From contig CAVZVZ010000005.1 of assembly GCA_963778895.1 (NCBI GenBank), forward strand, positions 1,240,001 to 1,304,000: a DNA stretch of 64,000 bases, given 5' to 3'. The first letter of the stretch is position 1, and each line of letters starts with the position of its first letter. A program made the position numbers and the translations under genes. Positions 1 to 8,856 of this stretch are shown in pieces. The DNA is from CAVZVZ01 sp963778895. GTDB lineage: Bacteria > Actinomycetota > Acidimicrobiia > Acidimicrobiales > Acidimicrobilacustridaceae. A model generated the notes under the pieces. That model searched no databases. It was not told the origin of the DNA and saw nothing but the letters and a program-made list of their open reading frames with translations.

Positions 1-31
1 GCGTCGCGGTGTCGATGCCGAGAATCAGCAC
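1..31 (-). CDS. tsaB: tsaB 5' end (tRNA threonylcarbamoyladenosine synthesis protein), cut by window edge
   Basis: Only ten codons lie inside the window. They begin with a GTG at 31 and read MLILGIDTAT, the usual start of TsaB and other members of the Kae1/TsaD-like ASKHA fold. The GTG start overlaps the TGA stop of tsaE (GTGCTGA), so the two are translationally coupled. TsaB works with TsaD and TsaE to make the t6A modification of tRNAs that read ANN codons. The tsaE-tsaB order is common in actinobacteria. The call rests on a short N-terminus plus gene context, so it is likely rather than proven. Confidence 0.6.
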   Translation of the reverse strand, partial: MLILGIDTAT

Positions 32-507
32 GGCTCAGCCCCCTCGGTCCACGCCTGCAGCACCGTCGCCATCGCACGGACGCGGGGCGTCCAGCGCGGA
101 CCGATCGGGGTGAGCTCGAGCTCACGATCATCGTCGGACTCCCCGAAGCCGAACCGCACCTCGAGGAAGTCGGCCGGCAGCGCCGGCACGATGGCGTCGC
201 CCCATTCGATGAGCGTCACGCCACCCTCGTCCAGCATCTCGGCCAACCCGAGGTCGTCCACCTCGGCCAACTGCTCCAACCGGTACACGTCGAGATGGTT
301 CATCGGCAGGCGGCCGTGGTACTGCGACACCAGCGTGAACGTAGGGCTCGTAATGGATTCGACGACGCCGAGCGCCGCACCGAAACCCTGAGCGAATGCG
401 GTCTTACCGGCGCCGAGGTCGCCGGCCAGCAGGATCAGGTCACCGGGGCGCGCCAGCTCGGCGAGCGTGGCTGCGACCGCCTTGGTGTCATCGACTGATT
501 TCGTCAT
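25..507 (-). CDS. tsaE: tRNA threonylcarbamoyladenosine biosynthesis ATPase TsaE
   Basis: 160 residues, the usual TsaE length. A Walker A motif, GDLGAGKT, lies near residues 29-36. It is followed by the family stretch SPTFTLV and a LDVYRL segment typical of TsaE (YjeE/UPF0079). TsaE is the ATPase that drives the TsaB-TsaD complex in t6A synthesis in the cytoplasm. The ATG at 507 is preferred. An alternative GTG at 519 overlaps the stop of the upstream glycosylase gene (GTGA) and would add four residues. The 3' end overlaps the start of tsaB. It lies in a compact run alr-peptidase-udg-tsaE-tsaB. Confidence 0.9.
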   Translation of the reverse strand: MTKSVDDTKAVAATLAELARPGDLILLAGDLGAGKTAFAQGFGAALGVVESITSPTFTLVSQYHGRLPMNHLDVYRLEQLAEVDDLGLAEMLDEGGVTLIEWGDAIVPALPADFLEVRFGFGESDDDRELELTPIGPRWTPRVRAMATVLQAWTEGAEPC

Positions 508-515
508 GAGCCGGA

Positions 516-1095
516 TCACGAGAGCACTACACCTTGCTGGGCCAGCACCTGCTTGGCGCGCACCAGATCGGCGCGCATCTGCGCCATGGGCTCGCCTCCA
601 CCGCGAAGAACATAAGCGGGATGCACCGTCGGCACGAGCACGCGGCCTCCGTACGGGTAGCTCGCACCGCGGAGCTTGGTGATGCCCTGTTTGGTCTGCA
701 GCAGGAGCTGCGAGGCGAACTTGCCGAGCGTCACGATCACCTTCGGGTCGACGAGAGTCGAGTTGCTGTTCGAGCCACGGGTTGCACGAGCTGATCTCGT
801 CCGGTTCCGGATCACGATTGTTCGGCGGTCGGCACTTCACCACGTTGGTGATGTACACCCGGTCCCGGGTGACCCCGAGCTCCTCGAACATCAGCTGATC
901 GAGGAGCTTGCCCGATCGGCCGACGAAAGGCAGCCCTTGTCGATCCTCCTCGGCGCCCGGGCCTTCACCGACGAACATCAACGCGGCCTCGGGGTCACCC
1001 ATACCGACGACCACCTGGGTTCGACCTTGCTCCGACAACTTGCACCGCACACACGAACGCGCCTCCTCGGTGAGGACAGCAAGGGGTGTGGGCAC
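516..1095 (-). CDS. Family 4 uracil-DNA glycosylase, split by a +1 frameshift
   Basis: Two overlapping frames together give one family-4 (4Fe-4S) uracil-DNA glycosylase of about 192 residues. The N-terminal frame starts with GTG at 1095 and has the cluster cysteines CVRC, KCRPPNNRDP and SSCNPW, plus the GEGPGAEED and PFVGRSG motifs. The C-terminal frame carries VIVTLG, the HPAYVLR active-site motif and the stop at 516. The frames meet at 754-762, where one extra base sits between EQQL and LVDPKV. Skipping the G after CTC, or dropping a T, restores the reading. The enzyme removes uracil from DNA to start base-excision repair. Either the gene is broken, or the base is a sequence error, or it is shifted during translation. 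Confidence 0.85.
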
Positions 1096-1104
1096 CGAGA
1101 GATG

Positions 1105-1968
1105 CTACCGAAGGGACCCCGCCTGCCGAACGGCCAGCTCCACTGCCCGAACGGCGAGGGCACGCACGAGATCCAGGCCGGCCGCCACCTCCCCGGTCGC
1201 CGCGGCCACCACGGCATCGCCGTCGACACGGGTGTGGGGCGGGAACAAGGCTCGAGCCAGGCCGTCGTGACCGCCCTGGGCGACGACCAAGCAGTCCGCC
1301 TTGTCGAGCTCGGCGTTGGTGGCCACGACCCCCAGGGTGGTGTTGCCGAACCCGGCGGCCACGGCCTCGTCGAAGGCGTCCATCGACGCGGTGGACACAT
1401 CGACGCCGCGATCGTCGACATCTCCGAAGGCGTTCAGGGCAACCAGCGCTGCCACCACCAGCTCACCGTGGCGGATCGACACGGATCCCAATCCGGCGGG
1501 GCGCCGATGATCGGCCCCGCGCCACTTGTTGACCGTCGCGCCCGTTCCGGCCCCGACGGGACCCAGCTCGACCGAGTCGGATCGCGCCGCCTCGCACGCC
1601 GCGAAGCCCTCGGCGGCGCCGGGGCGAACGGAGGCATCACCGACGGCGAGGTCGAACAACGACGCACCGACGACGATGGGTACCGGGCCGGCGGACGTGG
1701 GAAAGCCTGTGCCCCGGGCCTCCAGCCAGCGCATGACGCCGTCCGCCGCCGCGAGCCCGTAGGCGGAGCCACCGGACAGCACGACGGCGTCCAGTCGGTG
1801 CACCAAGCGATGGGGGTCGAGCAGGTCGAACTCACGGGTGGCCGGAGCGCCGCCGCGAACCTCGCCGGACGCCAGCGTGCCCTCGGGGAAGAGCACCACC
1901 GTGCAGCCGGTTCGCGCGTCGTGATTCGTCCAGTGCCCAACCCGGACGCCCACGACATCGGTGATCAT
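1105..1968 (-). CDS. P1 family peptidase (DmpA/ornithine acetyltransferase-fold)
   Basis: 287 residues. The N-terminus, ITDVVGVRVGHWTN, is the classical start of P1 (S58, DmpA-like) aminopeptidases. LSGGSAYGLAAADGV forms the core glycine-rich turn, and GNTTLGVVATN at 208-218 matches the autocleavage site, where a Thr (210 or 211) would become the N-terminal nucleophile. Such enzymes are cytoplasmic N-terminal nucleophile aminopeptidases or amidases; the natural substrate is usually unknown. The ATG at 1968 lies 12 bases after the alr stop, and the gene ends nine bases before the start of the uracil glycosylase, so it is probably part of the same transcript. Confidence 0.88.
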   Translation of the reverse strand: MITDVVGVRVGHWTNHDARTGCTVVLFPEGTLASGEVRGGAPATREFDLLDPHRLVHRLDAVVLSGGSAYGLAAADGVMRWLEARGTGFPTSAGPVPIVVGASLFDLAVGDASVRPGAAEGFAACEAARSDSVELGPVGAGTGATVNKWRGADHRRPAGLGSVSIRHGELVVAALVALNAFGDVDDRGVDVSTASMDAFDEAVAAGFGNTTLGVVATNAELDKADCLVVAQGGHDGLARALFPPHTRVDGDAVVAAATGEVAAGLDLVRALAVRAVELAVRQAGSLR

Positions 1969-1980
1969 GTTCGGCCCCGG

Positions 1981-3087
1981 TCAGCGTCGGTAGTGGCGTG
2001 GAACCCGCGGCCCGATCCCGCAGACGATCTCGTAGGCGATGGTGTCCATTCGTTCGGCCCACTCGTCCGCGGTGATCCGATCCGCACCTTGCTCGCCGAT
2101 CAACACGACCTCGTCGCCGATGGCGACGTCGTCGTCGCCGCAGTCGACCATGAGCTGATCCATCGTGACGACACCCGTCATGGGCCGGCGCCGACCGCCG
2201 ACGAGAACCTCACCGCCGCGCAACGACAGCCCACGCGGCACGCCGTCGGCGTAACCGATCGGCACCGTCGCAACGGTGGTGTCACGGAGGAACCGGTGTC
2301 GCAGTCCGTACGAGATCGCCTCGCCCGCCGGCACGCGTTTGACCATCGACACCTCAGCCGACAACGACATGGCTGGGCGCAGAGCTACCCGGCCGGCCAA
2401 GGCCGGCGATGGTGCGATGCCGTACACCGCGATGCCGATGCGGACGAGGTCGTAACGCGATCGTGGGTGTGCGATGGCGGCCGCGCTGTTGGCCGCATGC
2501 AACATCGGCGGGCGCAGACCGGCCGCCTCTAGTTCGGCCACCACCTCGTCGAAGCGGTCGAGCTGCTCGTCGGTGAAAGAGTTGCCCGGCTCGTCGGCTA
2601 CGGCGCAGTGCGTGTAGACGGCCTCGAGCTCGATCGAGTCGTGGCGGGCGATCTCCTTGGCGAGCCGCAGGGCGTCGGCCGGTCGGCAACCGACCCGGTT
2701 CATCCCCGTGTCGATCTTCAAGTGGGCACGGGCTGCTTCACCTATGCGAGCCACCGCCGCCATGGCGTCGATGCCCTCGGTCGTGTAGGTGGTGAGCCGG
2801 AGGTCGTAGTCGAGCGCGGCTCGAACATCGGCCGGCCGCGGTTGTGACAGCAACAGGATCGGCGCACTGATGCCGGCCTTGCGCAGTACGGCACCCTCCT
2901 CGACGAGCGCGACGCCCAGCCACGACGCGCCTGCCGCCAACGCGGCTTCGCCCACCGCGATGGCGCCATGGCCGTACCCATCGGCCTTCACCACCGCGCA
3001 CACCTCGGCCGGGCGCACGAGATCGACGAGCGTCTGGACGTTCTCCGCGACGGCCGCGAGATCGATCTCGGCCCGAGCGGCGCGCAC
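1981..3087 (-). CDS. alr: Alanine racemase
   Basis: 368 residues. It has the PLP lysine in VVKADGYGHG (Lys34), the second catalytic base Tyr260 in ISYGLRHRF, and the MNRVG and PIGYADGVPRG motifs of fold-III alanine racemases. It converts L-alanine to D-alanine for peptidoglycan precursors in the cytoplasm. The start is GTG at 3087, directly after the TAA stop of the CBS-domain gene (TAAGTG), so translation is probably coupled. It sits in a glmM-glmS-acpS-nnr-alr-tsaE order typical of actinobacteria, tying it to cell-wall precursor supply. No missing active-site residue was seen. Confidence 0.95.
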   Translation of the reverse strand: MRAARAEIDLAAVAENVQTLVDLVRPAEVCAVVKADGYGHGAIAVGEAALAAGASWLGVALVEEGAVLRKAGISAPILLLSQPRPADVRAALDYDLRLTTYTTEGIDAMAAVARIGEAARAHLKIDTGMNRVGCRPADALRLAKEIARHDSIELEAVYTHCAVADEPGNSFTDEQLDRFDEVVAELEAAGLRPPMLHAANSAAAIAHPRSRYDLVRIGIAVYGIAPSPALAGRVALRPAMSLSAEVSMVKRVPAGEAISYGLRHRFLRDTTVATVPIGYADGVPRGLSLRGGEVLVGGRRRPMTGVVTMDQLMVDCGDDDVAIGDEVVLIGEQGADRITADEWAERMDTIAYEIVCGIGPRVPRHYRR

Positions 3088-3588
3088 TTACTGGTCCCCG
3101 TCGTCCTCGCCGGTGCCGGCGACGATGGCCTTCACGATGTCGCCCCGAGCGATGATGCCGACGAGACTCCCGTCGTCGCCGACCACGGGCAATCGCGACA
3201 AGTCCGAGTCGTGCATCAGCGTCGCCGCGTCCTCCACGGTGGCCGTTGCGTCGATCGACTTCGGCTTGTGGGACATGACCTCGCCCACCGTCGCGCCCAA
3301 TGCCTTCTCGACCGACTCGTCGAGCTTGCGCTCGCTGAAGGGCATGGTCACGTTCACGCCCAAGAAGTTCACCACGGTCGGGAAGTGCACACGCGCTTCC
3401 TCGACGATCAGGTCGCCGGTCGACAGCATCCCCACGACCGCGCCGCTCGCGTCGACGACCGGGCCGGCATCGACCCCGCGGTCGACGAGCCGTTGCATGG
3501 CGGCCTGCACGTTCTCGTCGGGTGTGAACGAGACGACGTCGGTCGTCATCACATCCCCCACCGCCGTGTCACGAAGCATTTGGGTCAC
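3088..3588 (-). CDS. Tandem CBS-domain protein
   Basis: 166 residues made almost entirely of two CBS domains. The first covers about residues 10-65 (VGDVMTTDVVSFTPDENV, then VVGMLSTGDLIVEE). The second covers about 100-160 (VGEVMSHKPKSIDATATV, then LVGIIARGDIVKAI). Stand-alone CBS pairs bind adenosine nucleotides and act as energy sensors or regulators. No catalytic domain is attached, and the partner cannot be read from sequence. The start is taken as GTG at 3588, six bases past the nnr stop; an in-frame ATG at 3579 is possible. The stop abuts alr. The gene is an insertion into an otherwise standard nnr-alr order. Confidence 0.85.
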   Translation of the reverse strand: MTQMLRDTAVGDVMTTDVVSFTPDENVQAAMQRLVDRGVDAGPVVDASGAVVGMLSTGDLIVEEARVHFPTVVNFLGVNVTMPFSERKLDESVEKALGATVGEVMSHKPKSIDATATVEDAATLMHDSDLSRLPVVGDDGSLVGIIARGDIVKAIVAGTGEDDGDQ

Positions 3589-3594
3589 GCACCA

Positions 3595-4956
3595 TCAGGT
3601 CTCCAGTCGAGTGGGCACGAGCTGGTCGAGCGCGCGGGGCAACAGCTCCAACAGGTCGCTCGCCACGAATCCTCGGCGCCAGCCTAGGGCTGCGGCCCAC
3701 CCGTGGAGGAACGCTCCGGCGGCCGCGGCGCGAAACGGGTCGAGCCCGCCCGCACACAGCGCAGCGATCACGCCCGCGAGCACGTCACCGGTACCGAGCG
3801 TGGCCAGCCGTGCGTCTCCCGCCCTGGTCAAGAGCACATCGCCGTCGGGCTCGGCGACGATCGTCGTCGGCCCCTTGAGCAGCACCACCGCCCCGAGTTC
3901 ACGCGCGGCGTCGCGTACGCAGCCGACGCGGTCAGCCGCCGGCTTCCGACCCGTGAGTCGGTCGAACTCGCCGTCGTGGGGTGTGAACACCGTCGTCGGC
4001 TGGGCGACGTCCCCCGCGTCGCGACCGAGCAGGGTGATGGCATCGGCGTCGACCACCACCGGCCGGTCGGTTCCCGCGATCAACGCACGAACGGCCGCTG
4101 TCGAGTTCGGATCGAGGCCGAGGCCATTGCCGACCGTCACGGCGCGGAAGCGATCGAGGTCCCGCAACGCCGTCTCGGCCCAGTCCTGTTCGGGCAGCGC
4201 CACTGCGACCGCCTCGAGCGGCTTGGCCGCCAACGGAACGCCGCCCGGCGCACTCCATCGGACATAGCCCGCACCCGCCCGCAGTGCGGCCCGAGCCGTG
4301 AGTGCGGCCGCGCCTTCGAGGCCCGGACTGCCCCCGATGACGCAAACAGCCCGCTGCCATTTGTGGGTAGAAGGCGCACGGTCCGGGTACCAGGACCCGA
4401 AGTCCCCTTCGGTCACCAGATGACCCTTCGCCGACGAAGGATCGAGTCCGATGTCGACGACGTCGACTTCGCCGCACAGCTCCGCACCCGCACCGAGGAG
4501 GAGCCCAGGCTTCAGCGCCGCGAACGTCACCGTTCGGTCGGCGGCCAACACCCGCTCGGCGGCCACACCCGTCAAGCCGTCGACACCTGACGGGATGTCG
4601 ACGGCCAGCACGTCCGCACCCCCGGAGTCGGGTGCTCGATACGAGCCCCGGAACCCGGTGCCGTACGCGGCGTCGATCAACAGGTCGCAAGCGGGGAGCT
4701 CGGCCAGCCCGTCGGCGGCATCCACGACCGTTACCCGAACACCTCGCGAGCGAAGGCGCTGTGCGGCGCTGCGCCCGTCGTTGCCGTTGTTTCCCTTGCC
4801 TGCGAGCACGACGACGCGACGCCCGTACGTGCCACCCAACATGTCGATGGCCGCGTGCGCGACGGCCGCACCCGCCCGTGCAATGAGGACTTCGACCGGC
4901 TCGGGCGCGGCGCGGTCGATCGCGTTCATCTCGTCAGGGGTGACGACGGGGATCAT
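3595..4956 (-). CDS. nnr: Bifunctional NAD(P)H-hydrate epimerase / ADP-dependent NAD(P)HX dehydratase
   Basis: 453 residues. The N-terminal YjeF epimerase domain (about 1-190) has the glycine-rich AGKGNNGNDGR loop and the IPSGVDGLTG stretch. The C-terminal ribokinase-like dehydratase domain has PTTVFTPHDGEFDRL, LLKGPTTIVA and the nucleotide-binding GTGDVLAGVIAAL. Together they repair hydrated NADH and NADPH (NAD(P)HX). The ATG at 4956 is chosen because it overlaps the acpS stop (ATGA) and gives the usual MIPVVTPDEM start; a longer reading to 5028 would run through acpS. The acpS-nnr-alr neighbourhood is conserved in actinobacteria. Confidence 0.95.
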   Translation of the reverse strand: MIPVVTPDEMNAIDRAAPEPVEVLIARAGAAVAHAAIDMLGGTYGRRVVVLAGKGNNGNDGRSAAQRLRSRGVRVTVVDAADGLAELPACDLLIDAAYGTGFRGSYRAPDSGGADVLAVDIPSGVDGLTGVAAERVLAADRTVTFAALKPGLLLGAGAELCGEVDVVDIGLDPSSAKGHLVTEGDFGSWYPDRAPSTHKWQRAVCVIGGSPGLEGAAALTARAALRAGAGYVRWSAPGGVPLAAKPLEAVAVALPEQDWAETALRDLDRFRAVTVGNGLGLDPNSTAAVRALIAGTDRPVVVDADAITLLGRDAGDVAQPTTVFTPHDGEFDRLTGRKPAADRVGCVRDAARELGAVVLLKGPTTIVAEPDGDVLLTRAGDARLATLGTGDVLAGVIAALCAGGLDPFRAAAAGAFLHGWAAALGWRRGFVASDLLELLPRALDQLVPTRLET

Positions 4957-5339
4957 GCGCGGTCCGGCGTCACAGCTAGCGCAACGGCCTGAGCCAGATG
5001 ACTGGTGTGGCTCAGCGACACCATCCATCGACCCACCCCGCGTACCGTCGCCGCCTCTGCGGCTCCACCGTGCAACAACAACGAGGGCGCACCCGATTCG
5101 GCGCGGATCACCTCGATCTCGCGGAACGCCACACTCCCCAAACCGAGTCCCAACGCCTTCAACACGGCTTCCTTGGCCGCGAACCGTGCGCCCAGCGGTT
5201 CGGTGGGATCGCGGCGTTCGTGGGCGTAGGCCTGCTCGCCCGCGGTGAACAAGCGATCCACGATGCTGGGTGTGCGAGCCAGAACCTGCCGGAACCGATC
5301 GAGATCGACGAGATCCGTGCCGATGCCGACGACGGTCAC
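4953..5339 (-). CDS. acpS: Holo-[acyl-carrier-protein] synthase
   Basis: 128 residues from a GTG at 5339, matching the usual 120-130 for AcpS. GIGTDLVDLDRF carries the magnesium-binding Asp. GARFAAKEAVLKALG holds the second metal-binding and catalytic Glu-Lys motif, and VSLSHTSHLAQAVA is the conserved C-terminal strand. It transfers the 4'-phosphopantetheine arm of CoA to acyl carrier protein for fatty-acid synthesis. The reading frame is open upstream to 5372, but that would overlap the glmS-like gene by 23 bases. The GTG start leaves a ten-base gap instead. The stop overlaps the nnr start (ATGA). Confidence 0.95.
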   Translation of the reverse strand: MTVVGIGTDLVDLDRFRQVLARTPSIVDRLFTAGEQAYAHERRDPTEPLGARFAAKEAVLKALGLGLGSVAFREIEVIRAESGAPSLLLHGGAAEAATVRGVGRWMVSLSHTSHLAQAVALAVTPDRA

Positions 5340-5349
5340 AGGCGTGAGC

Positions 5350-8300
5350 TCACGAACGCCAGTGCTCGGCAAGGTCGTAGATGGGCTCGGTCATGAGCTC
5401 GACGAGCGGCACCGTCGCGAGCAGGTCGTCGCGGAATGCGGGCTCGGTCTCCGTGACCGCGTCCTTCAGCGCCTGGTAGCGGTTGCGATAGCCGTGCAGC
5501 ACCGCTCGGAGGGTTGGTAGCGGCAAACTCTCGGCCAACTGCACGTGCAGGAGCGACAGGCCGGTGGTCTGGTTCTCCTTCACTTCGGGGACGATGACGA
5601 ACGTTCGTCCGTCGCTGCGCCCACGCCCCAAGAGCACCAACCGTTCCGTGGCAACCCGATGCTTGGTCCCTCGCAGCGCCGGGTTGTCCTCGGTGCGACT
5701 GCGCAACTCCCGCCCCAGCCCACCGCGGTCGACGACGACGATCCGGGCATCGGCCACGGCGCCCTCGACACGGCCTTCGATCGCATAACGCGTGTAGCCG
5801 AGCACCTCGTCGACAAGTGGCTCGAGCGCGCCGAGCGTGCGCAACGAGCTGTAGCTCAAACGGTCGCGCGCGACGCCGGTCGCGAGCACCTCGCGTACCA
5901 GCGGCACTTGCAGGAGCGTCTCGTCCGAACGAGAGATGCCAACCGTCACGGTCTTGGCTTGGTGCTTGATGGCATCCACTGGGCGGGTCAGCTCCTCGAT
6001 CGCTCGTGACAGCGCGGAGAGAAGATCTTCGACGACCACACTGGGCGTGCCGACCTTGCCGAACTCGACCTGATACGACTCGAGCGGAACGATGCCGAGC
6101 ACATACCGGAACAACGACGACAATCGCACGGCCGTACTCGCCTCGAGATGGCCGTCGTAGTCGTTGGTGCGCAGCCCATCGAAGAAGCGTGCCGCGAGCG
6201 GAGCGAGATCGTGTGCCAGCTGTTCGAGGAGCACGACGGGATCCGATCCCCCCGCGCCCGACGAGATGGCCGACTCGATCGCACCGCGCGCCTCACGGAA
6301 CGGCAACGCCTGCGCGTCGATCGCCAGTGCAGCCTCGTACCCGAACAGGTGGCCCGCCATGGCGGACAACACGAACGCGAGCGACGGATGCGTCGCGGGC
6401 ACCAAGAGGGCCTGAAGCGCGGAGGAGAACCGCTCGTCCCCCTCGGTCGCGATGACGATCGGTGCCGCCTTGTGCGCTCGATAGATCGCGACCTCCTTCG
6501 CCACGTCGTCCGCCGTCGAGCCGGTGAGCCCGGCCGCGCACACCAGGATGAGCGGCTCGGACGAGAGATCGATGTGCTTCTTGTCCTCGGTCGCGTCGCA
6601 GGCGATGGACTTGTAACAGAGCTCGGAGAGCTTTATCCGCACCTCGTGGGCCGCGATGCGATTGACGCCGTTGCCGACGATCGCCCAGTAGCGGCGGCTC
6701 GGCGCGAAGCGGTGGGCGGCCTCGGCGATCTGGGGCCGCAGCTCGATGGTCTGTTCCATCGCGTCCGGAAGGTCGCGCAACGCGGCCAACAGATCGTCAC
6801 GGTTCTTCGTGTCACCGCCGGGCAAGAGCTCAGCGATGGCGAACGAAAGAAGGAAACAAGCGGCGATCTGGGAGTAGAACGCCTTGGTCGACGCGACCGC
6901 CATCTCGACGTCGCGGCCGTCGCTCGTATAGAGCACACCGTCGGCGCGATCGGTCAGATCGCTGTTACGGCGATTCACGATCGCGAGCACCGCGGCGCCC
7001 CGCGCCCGCACCACGTCGACCGTGCGATTGGTGTCGGTGGTGGTACCCGACTGGCTGATCGCGATCACCAGGCTGTCGCTCATGTCGTTGCGCAGGCCGA
7101 AGCCCGAGAGCTCGGTGGCGAGCATCGGGATCACGCGAAGTCCGCCTCCACCCGGCACGGCCGTCTCGAGGCCGACCTGGAAGCTCTGGCCGGCCACCGC
7201 GGCCGTGCCCTGGCCGATGACGTAGACGTGGGTGATCTGACCACTCCGCAACTTCTCGGCCACGGACTCGGGCAAGGCCTGTTCGGCCAGCTTCACGGCC
7301 AAACGGCCATCGGCCTCGATCAGCTTGCCGCGCAGCGTCTTGCGGAATGATCCGGGCGCCTCCGAGATCTCCTTCAGGAGGTAATGACGGAAGTCGCCAC
7401 GATCGATATCGCGCGTCGTGATCTGGGCGGTGGCGAGATCGGCTTCGACCACGGGGAGCGCTCGATCGTCGTACGACCAACGACCGATGCCCTCGATGGT
7501 GCCGGCGCGCGATCCGTCGAGCCGGATGACCTGACCGCGACTGGCCGGGGCGTCGCGATCGGCCGGTGTCTCGCCGTCCATACGGAGATACCAATCGGTC
7601 TCCTCGACCACGCCGTAGGGCTCGCTCGCCACGATGTACGCGTCCTCGGCCACACCGACGTACATCGCTTGGCCGCTCCCTCGAAGGGCCAGGAACAGGT
7701 CGCCCGGGGCCGCCGCCGCGCTGGCCGCGATGGCGACGGAACCCTCGAGCTCGCTCACCGTGGCGCGGAAGGCCTCCGTCGCGCCGGCGCCCTTGGCCAA
7801 CTCGCGTCCCGTCAAGGTCGGGATCACCTTGGCGTCGGTGGTGATCTCGCCCGGGATCTGAAGAGCTTCGGTGGCTTTGAGATCGGCGAAGTTGTCGACG
7901 TCCCCGTTCAGCACGGCGACCACGTAGGGATGCTCGGCTCCCGCGCTCTCCTCGGAGTTGAGCGGATGGGCATTCGGCTGCGAGATCAGCCCGACACTCG
8001 CCCAACGCGTATGACCGAGCACCACGGCCTCGGCCGACTCGGTGTCGAGTGCTTCCCAGAGAAGTGTGTCGGCCAAGATCTGCGATCGAAGCTCGCGCGT
8101 GTTGTCGCCGAGCTCGCCGATCTCGGCCGCAGCCTTGTAGACGAACCCGACACAACCGTCCGCGACGCGAACGGATCCGGCACCGAACAAGGGATCGGCG
8201 GCGCGCTCGGCCAAGACTGCCTGCATGGCAGGTGACTGCAGGTCGAGCGCGTGATGCTGGACCAGAACGTGCAGGCCGGCGGAATCGCGACCCCGCACCT

Positions 8301-8784
8301 CCAACCGATCTATGGCGGACAACGCCTGTTGCATCGACGTGTAGCCGGCAATGGCCGCGTGCCGCGCGCTCGGACCGGCGAGCTCGCCGACGGCGCGTGC
8401 GTTGCGCAGCCGGTCATGGTGGACCGCCCACAACCCATCCTTCAGACGAACGACCGCCGCGTTGACGTCCTCGACGTCGTCCCCCGCGGCCTCCGGGTTC
8501 TTGTCGAGCCGTTCCTCGAGCTCGGCCAACTGAGACTCGAGCCCGGTGACGAGGTTCTCCAAGCGGGCGAACAACGAACGGTCGTTGAGCAGTGCCTGCA
8601 CACCCGGCACGCCCCGCAGCAGGCGGTCGACCTGCCCCACCCGCTCCGCGGCCTCCCCCACATTGCTCCCGAGGGGGTCGGCATCGAGCAATCTCGACAC
8701 CGGGTCGAGCAACTCGAGGAGCTCGGCGGCCGTGGGTGCCGTCCGGGTCGAGGGTCGCCGGACGACCGCGATGATGCCGCACAT
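5350..8784 (-). CDS. Very large GlmS-like glutamine amidotransferase / SIS-domain protein
   Basis: 1144 residues, nearly twice the usual 610 of GlmS. It starts MCGIIAVV, so Cys2 would be the Ntn nucleophile after Met removal. A predicted helical insertion of about 140 residues (ELEERLDKN region) separates it from the remaining glutaminase motifs: RGRDSAG at 164-170, GHTRWAS near 257 and LNGDVDNF near 292. HYLLKEISEAPGSF begins the SIS half, with SQSGTTTDT at 577-585 and STKAFYSQ near 632. A further 300 or so residues follow that GlmS lacks. The position after glmM suggests it makes glucosamine-6-phosphate. No other glmS lies in the window. Whether it is the true synthase or a paralogue is inference. 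Confidence 0.75.
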   Translation of the reverse strand: MCGIIAVVRRPSTRTAPTAAELLELLDPVSRLLDADPLGSNVGEAAERVGQVDRLLRGVPGVQALLNDRSLFARLENLVTGLESQLAELEERLDKNPEAAGDDVEDVNAAVVRLKDGLWAVHHDRLRNARAVGELAGPSARHAAIAGYTSMQQALSAIDRLEVRGRDSAGLHVLVQHHALDLQSPAMQAVLAERAADPLFGAGSVRVADGCVGFVYKAAAEIGELGDNTRELRSQILADTLLWEALDTESAEAVVLGHTRWASVGLISQPNAHPLNSEESAGAEHPYVVAVLNGDVDNFADLKATEALQIPGEITTDAKVIPTLTGRELAKGAGATEAFRATVSELEGSVAIAASAAAAPGDLFLALRGSGQAMYVGVAEDAYIVASEPYGVVEETDWYLRMDGETPADRDAPASRGQVIRLDGSRAGTIEGIGRWSYDDRALPVVEADLATAQITTRDIDRGDFRHYLLKEISEAPGSFRKTLRGKLIEADGRLAVKLAEQALPESVAEKLRSGQITHVYVIGQGTAAVAGQSFQVGLETAVPGGGGLRVIPMLATELSGFGLRNDMSDSLVIAISQSGTTTDTNRTVDVVRARGAAVLAIVNRRNSDLTDRADGVLYTSDGRDVEMAVASTKAFYSQIAACFLLSFAIAELLPGGDTKNRDDLLAALRDLPDAMEQTIELRPQIAEAAHRFAPSRRYWAIVGNGVNRIAAHEVRIKLSELCYKSIACDATEDKKHIDLSSEPLILVCAAGLTGSTADDVAKEVAIYRAHKAAPIVIATEGDERFSSALQALLVPATHPSLAFVLSAMAGHLFGYEAALAIDAQALPFREARGAIESAISSGAGGSDPVVLLEQLAHDLAPLAARFFDGLRTNDYDGHLEASTAVRLSSLFRYVLGIVPLESYQVEFGKVGTPSVVVEDLLSALSRAIEELTRPVDAIKHQAKTVTVGISRSDETLLQVPLVREVLATGVARDRLSYSSLRTLGALEPLVDEVLGYTRYAIEGRVEGAVADARIVVVDRGGLGRELRSRTEDNPALRGTKHRVATERLVLLGRGRSDGRTFVIVPEVKENQTTGLSLLHVQLAESLPLPTLRAVLHGYRNRYQALKDAVTETEPAFRDDLLATVPLVELMTEPIYDLAEHWRS

Positions 8785-8856
8785 AAGGAACCGAAGTTTA
8801 GGGCGCACACCGATGACGTACGCCCCAATGGATCGAGCGGGCCGTGTTTGCGAGGC

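Noticed and set aside
676..2532. Long plus-strand open frame of 618 codons
   Set aside because: It is antisense to udg, the P1 peptidase and alr, all with clear motifs; its composition is what the reverse of GC-rich coding DNA gives.
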